Part shown: positions 11,364 through 19,003 of the stretch, one piece after another
Layout of the letters: every line of letters begins with the position of its first letter
How positions within the stretch are numbered: the stretch's first letter is position 1
From: a virus
DNA: 41,633 nt
Virus record (IMG/VR): IMGVR_UViG_3300043398_000067
Location: 1-41,633 of that record
Strand: one strand, 5' to 3'
Translations under genes and position numbers: made by a program
Notes under the pieces: model-generated
Seen by the model: the letters and a program-made list of their open reading frames with translations, nothing else
What the model was told of the DNA's origin: nothing
Database searches by the model: none

Positions 11364-11527
11364 ATAGAAAGCAGTTTAGAGATTTTATTTTTTTCCTCTT
11401 TAGTAAATGAATCAGAATTACATTTACGCCAAAAGGTTTGTCTTGGCATTTCCAACTGAGAAGAAATCCATATCAATGTTCTTCCGGTTTTTTTTATTTT
11501 CTTCCTTAGTTCGCCTTTATAATTCAT
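11360..11527 (-). CDS. 55-aa helix-turn-helix regulator, copy B
   Basis: I start at ATG 11527 (MNYKGEL) because that is where similarity to regulator A (8767-8931) begins; upstream codons would run through the promoter. The shared core is MNYK-ELR-KIKK-GRT, then WIS-QLEMPRQTFWRKCNS, then LTK/FTK-EEK. The helix around PRQTFWRK is the likely recognition helix and differs between A and B just where DNA contacts are expected. It heads the operon with the 123-aa and 93-aa genes. Confidence 0.7.
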   Translation of the reverse strand: MNYKGELRKKIKKTGRTLIWISSQLEMPRQTFWRKCNSDSFTKEEKNKISKLLSI

Positions 11528-11549
11528 AGTAGTTGTTTTGATTGATACA

Positions 11550-11617
11550 CAAATGTAACGCAATATATCAATACGGTGTTACGAAAGTGTAACATTTATT
11601 TTTAGTAAATAATGCAA
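11550..11617 (-). promoter_or_regulatory. Promoter and operator of regulator B
   Basis: TACATTTG on the minus strand (11557-11550) fits the -7 consensus TAnnTTTG. The palindrome TGTTACGAAAGTGTAACA (11577-11594) has the same 6-6-6 layout as the operator of regulator A but different arms. It adjoins a 24-bp sequence (11594-11617) identical to that at 8997-9020. The two control regions appear duplicated, with only the operators diverged. Confidence 0.5.
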
Positions 11618-11814
11618 GTGTGTATTTTAGCGAAATTCTTGCCATCGGCACCTCAACCTATTTGCGTTGGCCTCGAGTTTAAGGCAGCAACCTGAAACGG
11701 ACGATCTGTTTTTCAGGCTATCTCCTGAATAGCCCCATCCGTGAGGGGTTGGCTACCCTCGCTTCCAGAAGTTAATCTGGGTTCTTTACATCGAACTAAC
11801 TGGATGGTAACTAA
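11618..11814. other. Gene-free region with clustered short hairpins
   Basis: No credible gene fits here. Several stems lie side by side: CCTGAAA/TTTCAGG (11691-11697 with 11711-11717), GGCTAT/ATAGCC (11716-11721 with 11729-11734), CCCC/GGGG (11733-11736 with 11745-11748) and CCAGA/TCTGG (11765-11769 with 11776-11780). The right edge has AACTAACTGG twice. It separates the end of the late operon from the regulator B promoter. It may be a structured RNA, a terminator region or a replication site; I cannot choose. Confidence 0.4.
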
Positions 11815-12009
11815 CTAACTGGTTAGTTTCTTTTTAGGCTGCTTAAAGCCTATCGGGGTGCGTACCTCTTTGACTAGGACTAATTGGCCTGGAATGTCAT
11901 GAACTCCTTTGTTATCTACAAGGGTGGATACAACCTGTTCAAGAATATAAACCCTTTCGGATAGGGTTTGTTTTTTGCGTTTCCTTTTTCGTTCCCTTTT
12001 GCGGCTCAT
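11815..12009 (-). CDS. 64-aa very basic protein
   Basis: The N-terminus is extremely basic (MSRKRERKRKRKKQTLSERV), then comes a helix with heptad-like hydrophobics (VYILEQVVSTLVDNKG) and a beta-like end (QLVLVKEVRTPIGF). It overlaps the metallophosphoesterase stop (ATGA). A nucleic-acid-binding role is suggested by charge only. It is the last gene of the late operon before the hairpin region. Confidence 0.6.
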   Translation of the reverse strand: MSRKRERKRKRKKQTLSERVYILEQVVSTLVDNKGVHDIPGQLVLVKEVRTPIGFKQPKKKLTS

Positions 12010-13013
12010 AGTATTTTACCCTTATGAATCCTGTAATTCTTTAGGCTAAAACTTCCGTCATTATTTATAACCGCATGGGCAAACCCGTGCGAATAGTCGT
12101 TACACATAGGGGTATAGTCTGGTAGCAGTTCGCATAGTGAACCTGTGCTGAAACAGGTATAAATATCCCCGTCTAAGTTCATAGCCGTTGCCTCGCTTAT
12201 CTTATGAGTATGACCGCATACCATTGATTGCTTTGCCTTTAACAGCATTGTACGTGCCGGGGAAACAGGAGAACTTGCACCCCTAAAGATATAATGGCCG
12301 TGCGTTATTGATAATTTCCCTGCCTTAGTTATTGTCTTATCATCAACGGTTCTTATGCGTAGTTTGTTAAGCCCCAACCTGTTCTCTAATTCATAATACG
12401 GATCACCAAAGATTTCGGGGTGGGACATAAGCCACATTTGATACCTTATATCGTGGTTCCCGTGGTGGTAGTATATAGAGGCTTTCGGGAATGTCTTTCG
12501 AAGTCCGGTCAAGAACTCAATACAGGCATCCATTTCCTCCTTTACATTCCTTTTGCGAGGGTCTTTCAAAAAACGTGAAAGGCCGTGAAAGTCCAGCAAA
12601 TCCCCGTTTATGAATACGGTGTTTACCTTATTCTTTACCCCATAATCCAAAGCACATTCAAGGGCTGCAATGTTATGATATGGGATATGAAGATCGGAAA
12701 TAATTAAGATGTTATTCTCTACCTTTGGCAGTACGAAAGGCTCACGGACTAATTCGTAACTTGTAGGGATGCCATATGGGTTCTCTCGTGAAAAGTTAGT
12801 TTCGTGCTTTATTTGATTTTTCATGTATTTCTTAGCGTGTTTTCCGCTTGTACCCGTATGCGAGCGTATAAGAATACGAGCCTGATCTATGCTATGAAAT
12901 AATAAAGGATGTTCTTTTACTAAAAGCCTGGCAATTCCTTTTTTGGAGGACTTTGGAAACATCGCTAAATACTCCCTGACAACCTCCCCCTTTGTCGTGA
13001 GCGGTGAAGCCAT
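12006..13013 (-). CDS. Calcineurin-like metallophosphoesterase
   Basis: The 335-aa protein has the full set of metallophosphoesterase motifs: ISDLHIPYHN near residue 107, GDLLDFHG near 138, HGNHD near 182, THGHY near 239, and CGHTHK near 267. These residues bind two metal ions. The first 95 residues are a basic helical domain (GEVVREYLAMFPKSSKKGIA, then ARILIRSHTGTSGKHAKKYM) that looks like a DNA-binding extension often seen in phage members. The substrate could be nucleic acid or a nucleotide. The gene starts at the stop of the 82-aa membrane protein. Confidence 0.88.
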   Translation of the reverse strand: MASPLTTKGEVVREYLAMFPKSSKKGIARLLVKEHPLLFHSIDQARILIRSHTGTSGKHAKKYMKNQIKHETNFSRENPYGIPTSYELVREPFVLPKVENNILIISDLHIPYHNIAALECALDYGVKNKVNTVFINGDLLDFHGLSRFLKDPRKRNVKEEMDACIEFLTGLRKTFPKASIYYHHGNHDIRYQMWLMSHPEIFGDPYYELENRLGLNKLRIRTVDDKTITKAGKLSITHGHYIFRGASSPVSPARTMLLKAKQSMVCGHTHKISEATAMNLDGDIYTCFSTGSLCELLPDYTPMCNDYSHGFAHAVINNDGSFSLKNYRIHKGKIL

Positions 13014-13261
13014 TATACAATCGAATGTAAGAACTCAATTAGCTGGTCAACTGGCAGTATGCCCTTTGCCACTAAGTACACAAGCCCTGCCACCGCTATA
13101 ACCTCTACGGCTATCACAGACCAATTAACTTGCTTTGGTTGGCCTGTTGCTATGTCTTTGCCTGTTGCACCCTCTACACCGCTTATAATAGCGTTACCGA
13201 GGGGGAAGGACTTTGCGGCTCCCTTTAGAAATGTTCCTGCGAATTTGAATACTTTTTTCAT
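13013..13261 (-). CDS. 82-aa small membrane protein (holin-like)
   Basis: The sequence starts basic (MKKVFKFAGTFLKGAAKSFP), has a glycine-rich amphipathic part (LGNAIISGVEGATGKD), and one clear membrane helix (VIAVEVIAVAGLVYLVAKGI). It lies between the DUF5675 gene and the metallophosphoesterase, in the lysis region. Proteins of this type are frequent in Bacteroidota phages near the holin. A role in lysis is inferred from place and topology. Confidence 0.6.
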   Translation of the reverse strand: MKKVFKFAGTFLKGAAKSFPLGNAIISGVEGATGKDIATGQPKQVNWSVIAVEVIAVAGLVYLVAKGILPVDQLIEFLHSIV

Positions 13262-13701
13262 GGTTTACGTGTTATGTTAATGTAGATTTGCTCTTTATTG
13301 TCTATTGCTATTTTAATGATATTCCATAGTTTCATGGTTGCTACCTTGCTTTCGCTTACATTATCGGTACTCATCTTCATGCCTGGGATAAGGCAGCCGA
13401 GGGTATGCTCCGGGGTGTTCCCTGAATGAATCCTCACCCCTGCGTAGCCCTTTACGTTTAGAAGTATTGGCATAGCCTTTTGAAACCTGTCCGAGAACGT
13501 CCACTCTATCTTATATTCCCCTGTTGGTATTGCAGTACGCCCGTGTACCTTCTCCCGTGTAATGCGATCTAAATCCCACCCATTGTCAAGCATTCTATCC
13601 TTATCCTCTAATACAAAACAGACAAATTGATTATCGAGAAACAACTCCCCAATAGTCGAATATTCTGTAAAGTATTTACGTATAAGGCTAAATTTCTTCA
13701 T
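13258..13701 (-). CDS. DUF5675 family protein (lysis-region enzyme candidate)
   Basis: I start at ATG 13701 (MKKFSLIRKYFTEYSTIGEL), which overlaps the holin stop in an ATGA junction. The 147-aa product matches DUF5675: a strand pair FVCFVLEDKDR, TAIPTGEYKIEWTFSDRF, then VRIHSGNTPEHTLGCLIPG, with conserved His, Cys and Gly arranged as in L,D-transpeptidase-like folds. The family is common in Bacteroidota phage lysis modules and may act on cell-wall cross-links. No lysozyme or amidase gene is otherwise visible. Confidence 0.8.
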   Translation of the reverse strand: MKKFSLIRKYFTEYSTIGELFLDNQFVCFVLEDKDRMLDNGWDLDRITREKVHGRTAIPTGEYKIEWTFSDRFQKAMPILLNVKGYAGVRIHSGNTPEHTLGCLIPGMKMSTDNVSESKVATMKLWNIIKIAIDNKEQIYINITRKP

Positions 13702-13880
13702 TTCTTCTTCCGGTCTTGGTGTGTCCAGTACCACTTATAGCAAATATAACCGAGGGTGGTAACTCCTATAAGTATTTTAAGGATAGCCTCTATGTTGGTG
13801 AGCATTAATCCCATTCCGCTTGAACCCGCTAAAACGATTTCAAGTATATCTTTGTGTTTGCTTATGAAGTGGTGTATCAT
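13698..13880 (-). CDS. Putative holin (60 aa)
   Basis: The protein has a short hydrophilic start (MIHHFISKHKDIL), a hydrophobic first segment (EIVLAGSSGMGLMLTNIEA), a second stronger membrane helix (ILKILIGVTTLGYICYKWYW) and a charged tail (THQDRKKK). Two membrane segments and a basic tail fit small class II holins. It directly precedes the DUF5675 gene with an ATGA overlap. Confidence 0.65.
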   Translation of the reverse strand: MIHHFISKHKDILEIVLAGSSGMGLMLTNIEAILKILIGVTTLGYICYKWYWTHQDRKKK

Positions 13881-13893
13881 TTAGGGGTAATAG

Positions 13894-14874
13894 TTAAGAT
13901 ATTCCATCGGCAACCAACTCCGCTTTTACAAAGTCTGCCAATGCTTGTTTACTTGCTGCTGTTAAATGGTAAGTATCTGCTGTCCATGTTATTGTTGCAT
14001 CTAAACTTGTAGTGTCAATATATTGCGTAAATGTTTTAGCGGCTGCCACGTTTGCCATGTTAGTACCGTACTTACCAAAATCATCCCCTGTACCTAAGTT
14101 TTTAGGTACGCGGATTAAGTATATCGGTGCTGTTGCGTGTTTCGCCCTAACTTTATCTACTAATGCTCCGCAAGCGGTTTCAAAGTTTGGCTGTGTAACC
14201 CCACCTAATAAATCATTCACCCCGAAAGAAATTAAGACCGCATCAGGTGTTAGATCGGTTGTATTGGCATGGCCGGAATAATCGTTATTGTATTGATTGT
14301 TCATATCAATCACCGATAATCCACCAGTTGCAATAGGGTAGAGTTTATATGATGTTGTACTCATTAATCTGGGCCAATCGCCAGTAGTTCCCATCCAACT
14401 ATCACCAACACATTGTATTATTTTACTCCCCTGTGTCCACGTTATAAACTGACCTTCCGATGGTAATAATATTTGCTTTATAGTTGCCTTACTTGTTTGT
14501 GCGTATATATATGCGTTGTACCCGTTCGTTTTCATTATCACCGCATGCTCACCCGTATCAGGCAAAAGCACCTTTACGGATGCGAGGCCATTAGTTACTG
14601 CTCCTGCTGTACTAAAATAATAATCTGTTGCACTTACTGAAGTATTATCTATATCCACCGCCAGATTCTCCAGGGCCGTTCCATCTGGGTCAAGAGTATC
14701 GGCAATAACTGTAAAATAAGAGGCTCCCTTTACTTTAAATACTATTTGTGTCCCACCCCATCCAGACCAAATCCCGCTGCCAGTATCATTCCATCTTCCA
14801 AGATATTGAAAATCAGAATAATTATAAGCAATCTCTTTAGAAGACGAATTAGTGCCGGATGCCATGTAACTCAT
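13894..14874 (-). CDS. SGNH/GDSL hydrolase fused to a beta-rich domain (tail-associated esterase)
   Basis: The first 140 residues are beta-rich with a carbohydrate-esterase-like jelly-roll look (YLGRWNDTGSGIWSGWGGTQ). The second part is an SGNH hydrolase: block I CVGDSWMG near residue 155 (catalytic Ser), an ATGG glycine region, block III FGVNDLLGG near 217 (Gly-x-Asn-Asp), and block V DTYHLTAAS near 302 (Asp and His). It likely removes acetyl or other ester groups from host surface sugars. Its start overlaps the stop of the 125-aa fibre-like gene (TAATG-type junction), so it belongs to the adsorption module. Confidence 0.85.
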   Translation of the reverse strand: MSYMASGTNSSSKEIAYNYSDFQYLGRWNDTGSGIWSGWGGTQIVFKVKGASYFTVIADTLDPDGTALENLAVDIDNTSVSATDYYFSTAGAVTNGLASVKVLLPDTGEHAVIMKTNGYNAYIYAQTSKATIKQILLPSEGQFITWTQGSKIIQCVGDSWMGTTGDWPRLMSTTSYKLYPIATGGLSVIDMNNQYNNDYSGHANTTDLTPDAVLISFGVNDLLGGVTQPNFETACGALVDKVRAKHATAPIYLIRVPKNLGTGDDFGKYGTNMANVAAAKTFTQYIDTTSLDATITWTADTYHLTAASKQALADFVKAELVADGIS

Positions 14875-15251
14875 TAGGCGATAAAATAAACAAAAGTACC
14901 ACTTATCCCCTTAGAGCCAGAAGCCGTCCACGCTGTTCCCGATGCGTCTTTAAACACATCGCATATATTACTACTCGCTGCTCTTGAACGAATAAAAGCA
15001 TTAACACCAGAACCATTATCAAAACCCCTATCTATTGCCGTAAAAAGCCCTATTTGTACCGATGGATCTGCTATAAATGGTAGTGTAAAAGTAAACCCTG
15101 TGGCGTTGGAGGTTCCCGAAATATCAAAAGAGCAAACGCATCTTTTCCCTTCTAATGTGTAATCTATAACTTGTCGTGTAAGAGAAGAAAATCCCGTTAC
15201 TGTTGTGGTATAGGCTACCCTCACCCCATTACTTACTGCTGAATATCCCAT
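14874..15251 (-). CDS. Small tail-fibre tip-like protein (125 aa)
   Basis: The product is serine/threonine-rich and beta-rich, with a pattern of a strand (RVAYTTTVTGF), then CSFDISGTSNATGFTFTLPF, and a C-terminal AWTASGSKGISGTFVYFIA. The same pattern (SITGTSDSTSTSFTLPI ... GWTASNDKRTIGSFFIMI) is seen in the 161-aa protein at 15649-16134, so the two are paralogues. The form is that of a trimeric receptor-binding tip. Which host molecule it binds is unknown. Confidence 0.65.
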   Translation of the reverse strand: MGYSAVSNGVRVAYTTTVTGFSSLTRQVIDYTLEGKRCVCSFDISGTSNATGFTFTLPFIADPSVQIGLFTAIDRGFDNGSGVNAFIRSRAASSNICDVFKDASGTAWTASGSKGISGTFVYFIA

Positions 15252-15253
15252 GT

Positions 15254-15634
15254 TTAAGAAGTTTTATAATAGATTTCTATATACGTTGCCGTTGCTGGAG
15301 CCGTTGTATTTGAGTCAGCCAACCCTGCTACGCTTGCCGCTGCTATTCCTGAAGCGAAATAATACTGTGACTGGTCTTTCTTGTATTCCATATACACAGT
15401 AGTCTGTGCGGGAACCATAAGAACCTTTACTGGCAATGTAGTTCCAAGTGTTACTGTGCCAGAACTTGCTACATCAAAAAATTTAACATACACCGCAGCG
15501 GTGTCGTTATTGATAATGTTCCATCCCATTAGGTCGGCTGGTGAGCCTGTTGCTCCTATAACCACATTGGTAAATGCGGTGTCTCTGTAAACTTTTGGGG
15601 AGTCTGTCCCTCTTGTGTTAAGTGCTGTTGACAT
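15254..15634 (-). CDS. 126-aa structural protein, fibre region
   Basis: The protein starts with a strand-rich part (KVYRDTAFTNVVIGATG), a central sandwich-like section (MGWNIINNDTAAVYVKFFDV) and an alanine-rich segment (YYFASGIAAASVAGLADSNT) before a final strand (ATYIEIYYK). It looks like a small virion or fibre-attachment protein, often present between fibre genes in Bacteroidota phages. It is about 15 bases from the gene upstream. Confidence 0.55.
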   Translation of the reverse strand: MSTALNTRGTDSPKVYRDTAFTNVVIGATGSPADLMGWNIINNDTAAVYVKFFDVASSGTVTLGTTLPVKVLMVPAQTTVYMEYKKDQSQYYFASGIAAASVAGLADSNTTAPATATYIEIYYKTS

Positions 15635-15648
15635 TTTATTTGTTTTTA

Positions 15649-16134
15649 TTAGTTAATCATTATAAAAAAAGATCCTATTGTTCGTTTGTCGTTTGAGGCT
15701 GTCCAGCCAGTACCTAACCCATCTTTGTATATATTAACTACCGCTGCTCCGTTTGCTATTGACGCATAACCGGGATATGTTTGAAAACTGCTATTATCCC
15801 TTACAACAGCATAGGACATAGCTTGTGTTCCATTGGCGGTGATAGGTAACGTGAAAGATGTCGAAGTGCTGTCACTCGTTCCTGTTATGGAAAATTGTAC
15901 AAACATCAACTTACCTAATATGACATAATTAAGTATCTTGGTAGGATTACTCCACCCCACTATCGTACTTGTACTAGAATAATCCGTCCATGTTGCATTA
16001 ACGGTTGACGGGCTTAACAACAAAGATAGATTAGCAATAGTAATCTTCTCCGTAGCCGTACCAGCAGCGTTATCCTTAATAAGAAAGTCGCTGGTACTTC
16101 CTGCTGTTGTTGTTGGTAAATCTTTTACTCTCAT
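15649..16134 (-). CDS. 161-aa tail-fibre-like protein
   Basis: The N-terminus MRVKDLPTTTAGSTSDFLIK is a motif found at the start of many phage fibre or baseplate-attached proteins (Asp-Leu-Pro-x-x-Thr). After a linker, a tip-like domain follows (WTDYSSTSTIVGWSNPTKIL, FVQFSITGTSDSTSTSFTLP, and GWTASNDKRTIGSFFIMI). It shares the tip pattern with the 125-aa protein. It starts right after the tail-completion gene. Confidence 0.65.
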   Translation of the reverse strand: MRVKDLPTTTAGSTSDFLIKDNAAGTATEKITIANLSLLLSPSTVNATWTDYSSTSTIVGWSNPTKILNYVILGKLMFVQFSITGTSDSTSTSFTLPITANGTQAMSYAVVRDNSSFQTYPGYASIANGAAVVNIYKDGLGTGWTASNDKRTIGSFFIMIN

Positions 16135-16629
16135 TTAATCTATTTCTAAAGGTGTTCCGTTATCTGCCTGTAATACCCCACCTCCTGTAAATGTCCCTGG
16201 AATATTACAACTGTTCCAATTAAAAGGTGTCCATATCGTTAAGTCACAAGTCCACCCGCTTACCATATCGTCAAACTTCTCAGTAAAAGAAGCAAGTGAA
16301 AAGGTATCACTGAACTTTAAATCTATGTCTGCGTATGCTCCCATTTTTAATTCTGCTAGTACGTCTGCCATTATCTGATGCGTGTCGCTTAATACGTCTC
16401 TCTCATTTCCCTCTCCCGTTTGCACAAGGTCCATTATAATGAACTGGAACTTGTACCCTATCTCCCCTCTCTTTATCTCACTCCCCTGTGTAACCGCCCA
16501 AAACATCGGGTAGTTAGTTGTTCCGCTTGTTGCTATCTCCCAGGTATCACCTTCTCCAAAACTATTTATCTGCGAGTGTCCGTTCGCTATCGCCTTTATC
16601 CTGTCGTAAACCTGTATATAACTCTTCAT
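16135..16629 (-). CDS. Tail terminator/completion-like protein
   Basis: The 164-aa product starts with a helix (YIQVYDRIKAIANGHSQINS), followed by strands with YPMFWAVTQGSEIKRGEIGY and FQFIIMDLVQ, and a helix containing DVLSDTHQIMADVLAEL. This alternation, and its place after portal and connector, fits tail terminator or head-tail completion proteins of siphophages. The good ribosome site AAGGAG lies 8 bases before ATG 16629. The assignment is from form and context. Confidence 0.6.
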   Translation of the reverse strand: MKSYIQVYDRIKAIANGHSQINSFGEGDTWEIATSGTTNYPMFWAVTQGSEIKRGEIGYKFQFIIMDLVQTGEGNERDVLSDTHQIMADVLAELKMGAYADIDLKFSDTFSLASFTEKFDDMVSGWTCDLTIWTPFNWNSCNIPGTFTGGGVLQADNGTPLEID

Positions 16630-16723
16630 TTAATTGCTCCTTTACTATCTTTTCCGCTTGCCTCGTTTTCCATTTCTTTATTTTACCAAGCCTTACAGCC
16701 TGTTCATGTGTTAGTTTACTCAC
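16562..16723 (-). CDS. Possible 53-aa overlapping gene (GTG start)
   Basis: From GTG 16723, overlapping the connector stop, a frame runs for 53 codons: VSKLTHEQAVRLGKIKKWKT, then a charged helix (RQAEKIVKEQLNEEL). It ends inside the next gene after a 68-base overlap. The first 34 codons fill a gap that otherwise has no gene and their composition looks protein-like, so it may be translated. The overlap part is constrained by the other gene and carries no evidence. Confidence 0.4.
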   Translation of the reverse strand: MSKLTHEQAVRLGKIKKWKTRQAEKIVKEQLNEELYTGLRQDKGDSERTLADK

Positions 16724-17273
16724 AGCAGTTTCCGCTTGGTGTGTTATATTCGTCTGTTCCGTTACCTAAGTACCAACCCGTGTTATAGGTAGATGCCTTT
16801 GGAATGATTGTGTCTACTCCATTGCCCGGTAAAAGATAAAGCGGGTAACTAGTGCTGTTCTCGCACAGGTAGTTAATCATCTTTTGATCCATTCTCTCAG
16901 CCCTATTTCTATACTTATTCTTTAGGTCTAATATGTCATTAAGTGAAGCCGGGTTAGAGTTATCGGAGTTCTTAGTCATCACCGATTTGTTGGTGAACTT
17001 ATAATGAAGTTCCTCTAGCCCTTCATAAATAACCCACCACTTTAAAGCCTCGCGTATGTACGTATCACGAAGGGTAGTGTTTAATGCGGTCAGTGTTCCG
17101 GCAAGTACCTGGGCCTTCACTTCGTCATACAAAGCGGTTCCTAGAATGTTCTTCGTGTATTCCTCTTGGCTGTAACGGATGGCTTGAATGATTACCTTTT
17201 CGTCTACATTTTCATCGATGGGGCAATCAGATTTCATCTGTGCTGCGGATATGAGTAGTGCTATTGTTGCCAT
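16716..17273 (-). CDS. Head-tail connector / adaptor-like protein
   Basis: The 185-aa protein begins TIALLISAAQMKSDCPIDEN, then has helices ADEKVIIQAIRYSQEEYTKN-like in form (IIQAIRYSQEEYTKNILGTA) and YIREALKWWVIYEGLEELHY, typical of the Bacteroidota phage DUF6712-type connector next to the portal. Helical adaptor proteins of this kind join the portal to the tail. The stop of the portal gene overlaps its start. The end is cysteine-containing (GNCCE). Confidence 0.7.
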   Translation of the reverse strand: MATIALLISAAQMKSDCPIDENVDEKVIIQAIRYSQEEYTKNILGTALYDEVKAQVLAGTLTALNTTLRDTYIREALKWWVIYEGLEELHYKFTNKSVMTKNSDNSNPASLNDILDLKNKYRNRAERMDQKMINYLCENSTSYPLYLLPGNGVDTIIPKASTYNTGWYLGNGTDEYNTPSGNCCE

Positions 17274-19003
17274 TATTGTATCTCTCTAAGTAGTTTTTGC
17301 ATAAAAATATGGCGGCAACGTGGAACGGCTACCCCATTATCATTAAACCAGCCGCCCCTACTTTCCCAGACACTCAACTCTGTGCCATTATCCTCCCCCT
17401 CAATATCCTCCCGCGTCCATGTAACCCCGTCTAAAGTCTGCTCCCGCATCTCTACGCAGAAGTCCCTGGATGTGGCTATGTCGCTATCGCTGAAGCCTTC
17501 GGCCCATTCGTAAGTGTAAACAAAACTGATTACTTCGGTGGGGCTGTCGGTAATCGTTGGCATAGGGCCTAAAGGAACACCACCACCGATTATAATAGGA
17601 TTCTTTTGCTTTGCGAAGTTCATTCTAACCTCTTCCTCGCTTGCTTTGAGGTCTTTGGACATTTCAAATGTTACAGGACGGGAATAAATAACCTCACCTT
17701 TTCTCTTTTTTCCCTTTCTTTTAAGGCGTTCAAGTATCGCTTTATCTCTGTCGGACTTAAATCGGACGTTCGCTTTTTGCTCCTGTGCTTTCTTTTCAGC
17801 CCTTTCTTTTTCATACTCCGGGTATTCTTTTAGGTCAATTCCCATCTTTAACGCCACCATTTCGGCTATCGCTCGTTCTGGTAAATACTTAACTATGATA
17901 GATTCAGAAAACATATAACCAATAGGCTCCTGTTTCTTCAAATAAGCCTCTGAAACACCGATATAAGGGAACACATACTCAGCATAGAATTGCTCAAGCA
18001 TGGCTTGTTTAGGGTTTACATAGCGGTTCTGAAACAACTCATTAGCCTCTATTAATTCAGTCCTACCGCCTAATTGACCTGCTTCCTTGATGCCAAATAA
18101 CATTCCTGAAGTAACACCATGCCCAGTGAATATCTCTGTCTGTAAGGTCGTATTAAGGGCTTCGTATTCCTGTCCTAATTCGGGTGGAGTGATCTGTTGT
18201 ATGTCGGCTGCTGAATCCTTATTAGCAGCGAAATTCATAATAAACTGCCCTGCGTTATTCGTTCCGGCTAACTTACCTTTAATCTTTTCCTCTAACTTAT
18301 CCATCTCATCGTCCGAGGGTTGGCTCATGTAGAAGTTGAGAATAGCCGAAGGCATAAAGCCGTTTTTAACACGGTTATACCAGTAGTTGGCGATCTGATA
18401 TTCTAATTCAATGAATAAAACCGATGCCTGATACTCAGGTTTGGGATATACGTCAAGGCCGGGGCAGTAGTTTTTATAGTAAAGCAGTTGAGCCTCGCCC
18501 CTGTTATTAGGGTCAAATGGTTCGTACTCTGTCCAATCTTTGTTCTGCCGGGGGTCGAAGTGTGGGGAGCCGGATTTAGTCAGCCAGCCCTTAGTATAGT
18601 AATACTTAGTCTGGTCAGCGTTGGTACGAACAGCAGCGAAGTCTACGTGTCTATATTCCGCTTTCTTACCCCCGTTAGTCCAGATAACCTCCATGCAAAA
18701 GCCTCCGTAAAGTTCTAGGTCGAGGGTACATTTCCAAGTCAGTTTGTCTAACTTCTCATTCTCTGAGTTTACAAATGTATTCCCTGCGTCCCCCCAGCCT
18801 CCTCCAGCAATGTACTTGGTCTTGCCGTTTACTATCGCGTTATGCTTTGAGGCTTTATAAAAAATATCTTTTAAGAACTCAAAGTAATCATTCTTATCAC
18901 CCCAATACACCCAATCTTTACCCGTCACCTGCTTGGCTTCGGGTTGCTTATGTGAGGCTAATTTAATAACCAAAGGCGTTGTAAATGGTGCTGGTTTCTT
19001 CAT
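17273..19003 (-). CDS. Portal protein
   Basis: The 576-aa protein has the features of phage portals: KASKHNAIVNGKTKYIAGGG near residue 50, a core with LDLELYGGFCMEVIWTNGG, the stem helix region PSDDEMDKLEEKIKGKLAGT, and GHGVTSGMLFGIKEAGQLGG near 300, a typical portal wing sequence. A charged linker (about residues 400-450) is followed by a C-terminal segment ESRGGWFNDNGVAVPRCRHI, the GGW...CRH form seen at the end of MuF-like minor head domains, so it may be a portal with a fused minor-capsid tail. It forms the ring through which DNA passes. Confidence 0.88.
   Translation of the reverse strand: MKKPAPFTTPLVIKLASHKQPEAKQVTGKDWVYWGDKNDYFEFLKDIFYKASKHNAIVNGKTKYIAGGGWGDAGNTFVNSENEKLDKLTWKCTLDLELYGGFCMEVIWTNGGKKAEYRHVDFAAVRTNADQTKYYYTKGWLTKSGSPHFDPRQNKDWTEYEPFDPNNRGEAQLLYYKNYCPGLDVYPKPEYQASVLFIELEYQIANYWYNRVKNGFMPSAILNFYMSQPSDDEMDKLEEKIKGKLAGTNNAGQFIMNFAANKDSAADIQQITPPELGQEYEALNTTLQTEIFTGHGVTSGMLFGIKEAGQLGGRTELIEANELFQNRYVNPKQAMLEQFYAEYVFPYIGVSEAYLKKQEPIGYMFSESIIVKYLPERAIAEMVALKMGIDLKEYPEYEKERAEKKAQEQKANVRFKSDRDKAILERLKRKGKKRKGEVIYSRPVTFEMSKDLKASEEEVRMNFAKQKNPIIIGGGVPLGPMPTITDSPTEVISFVYTYEWAEGFSDSDIATSRDFCVEMREQTLDGVTWTREDIEGEDNGTELSVWESRGGWFNDNGVAVPRCRHIFMQKLLREIQ

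Noticed and set aside
11641-11815. tRNA or tmRNA in the hairpin region
   Set aside because: No T-loop consensus (GTTCRANYC) is placed correctly, and no acceptor stem or CCA end can be drawn.
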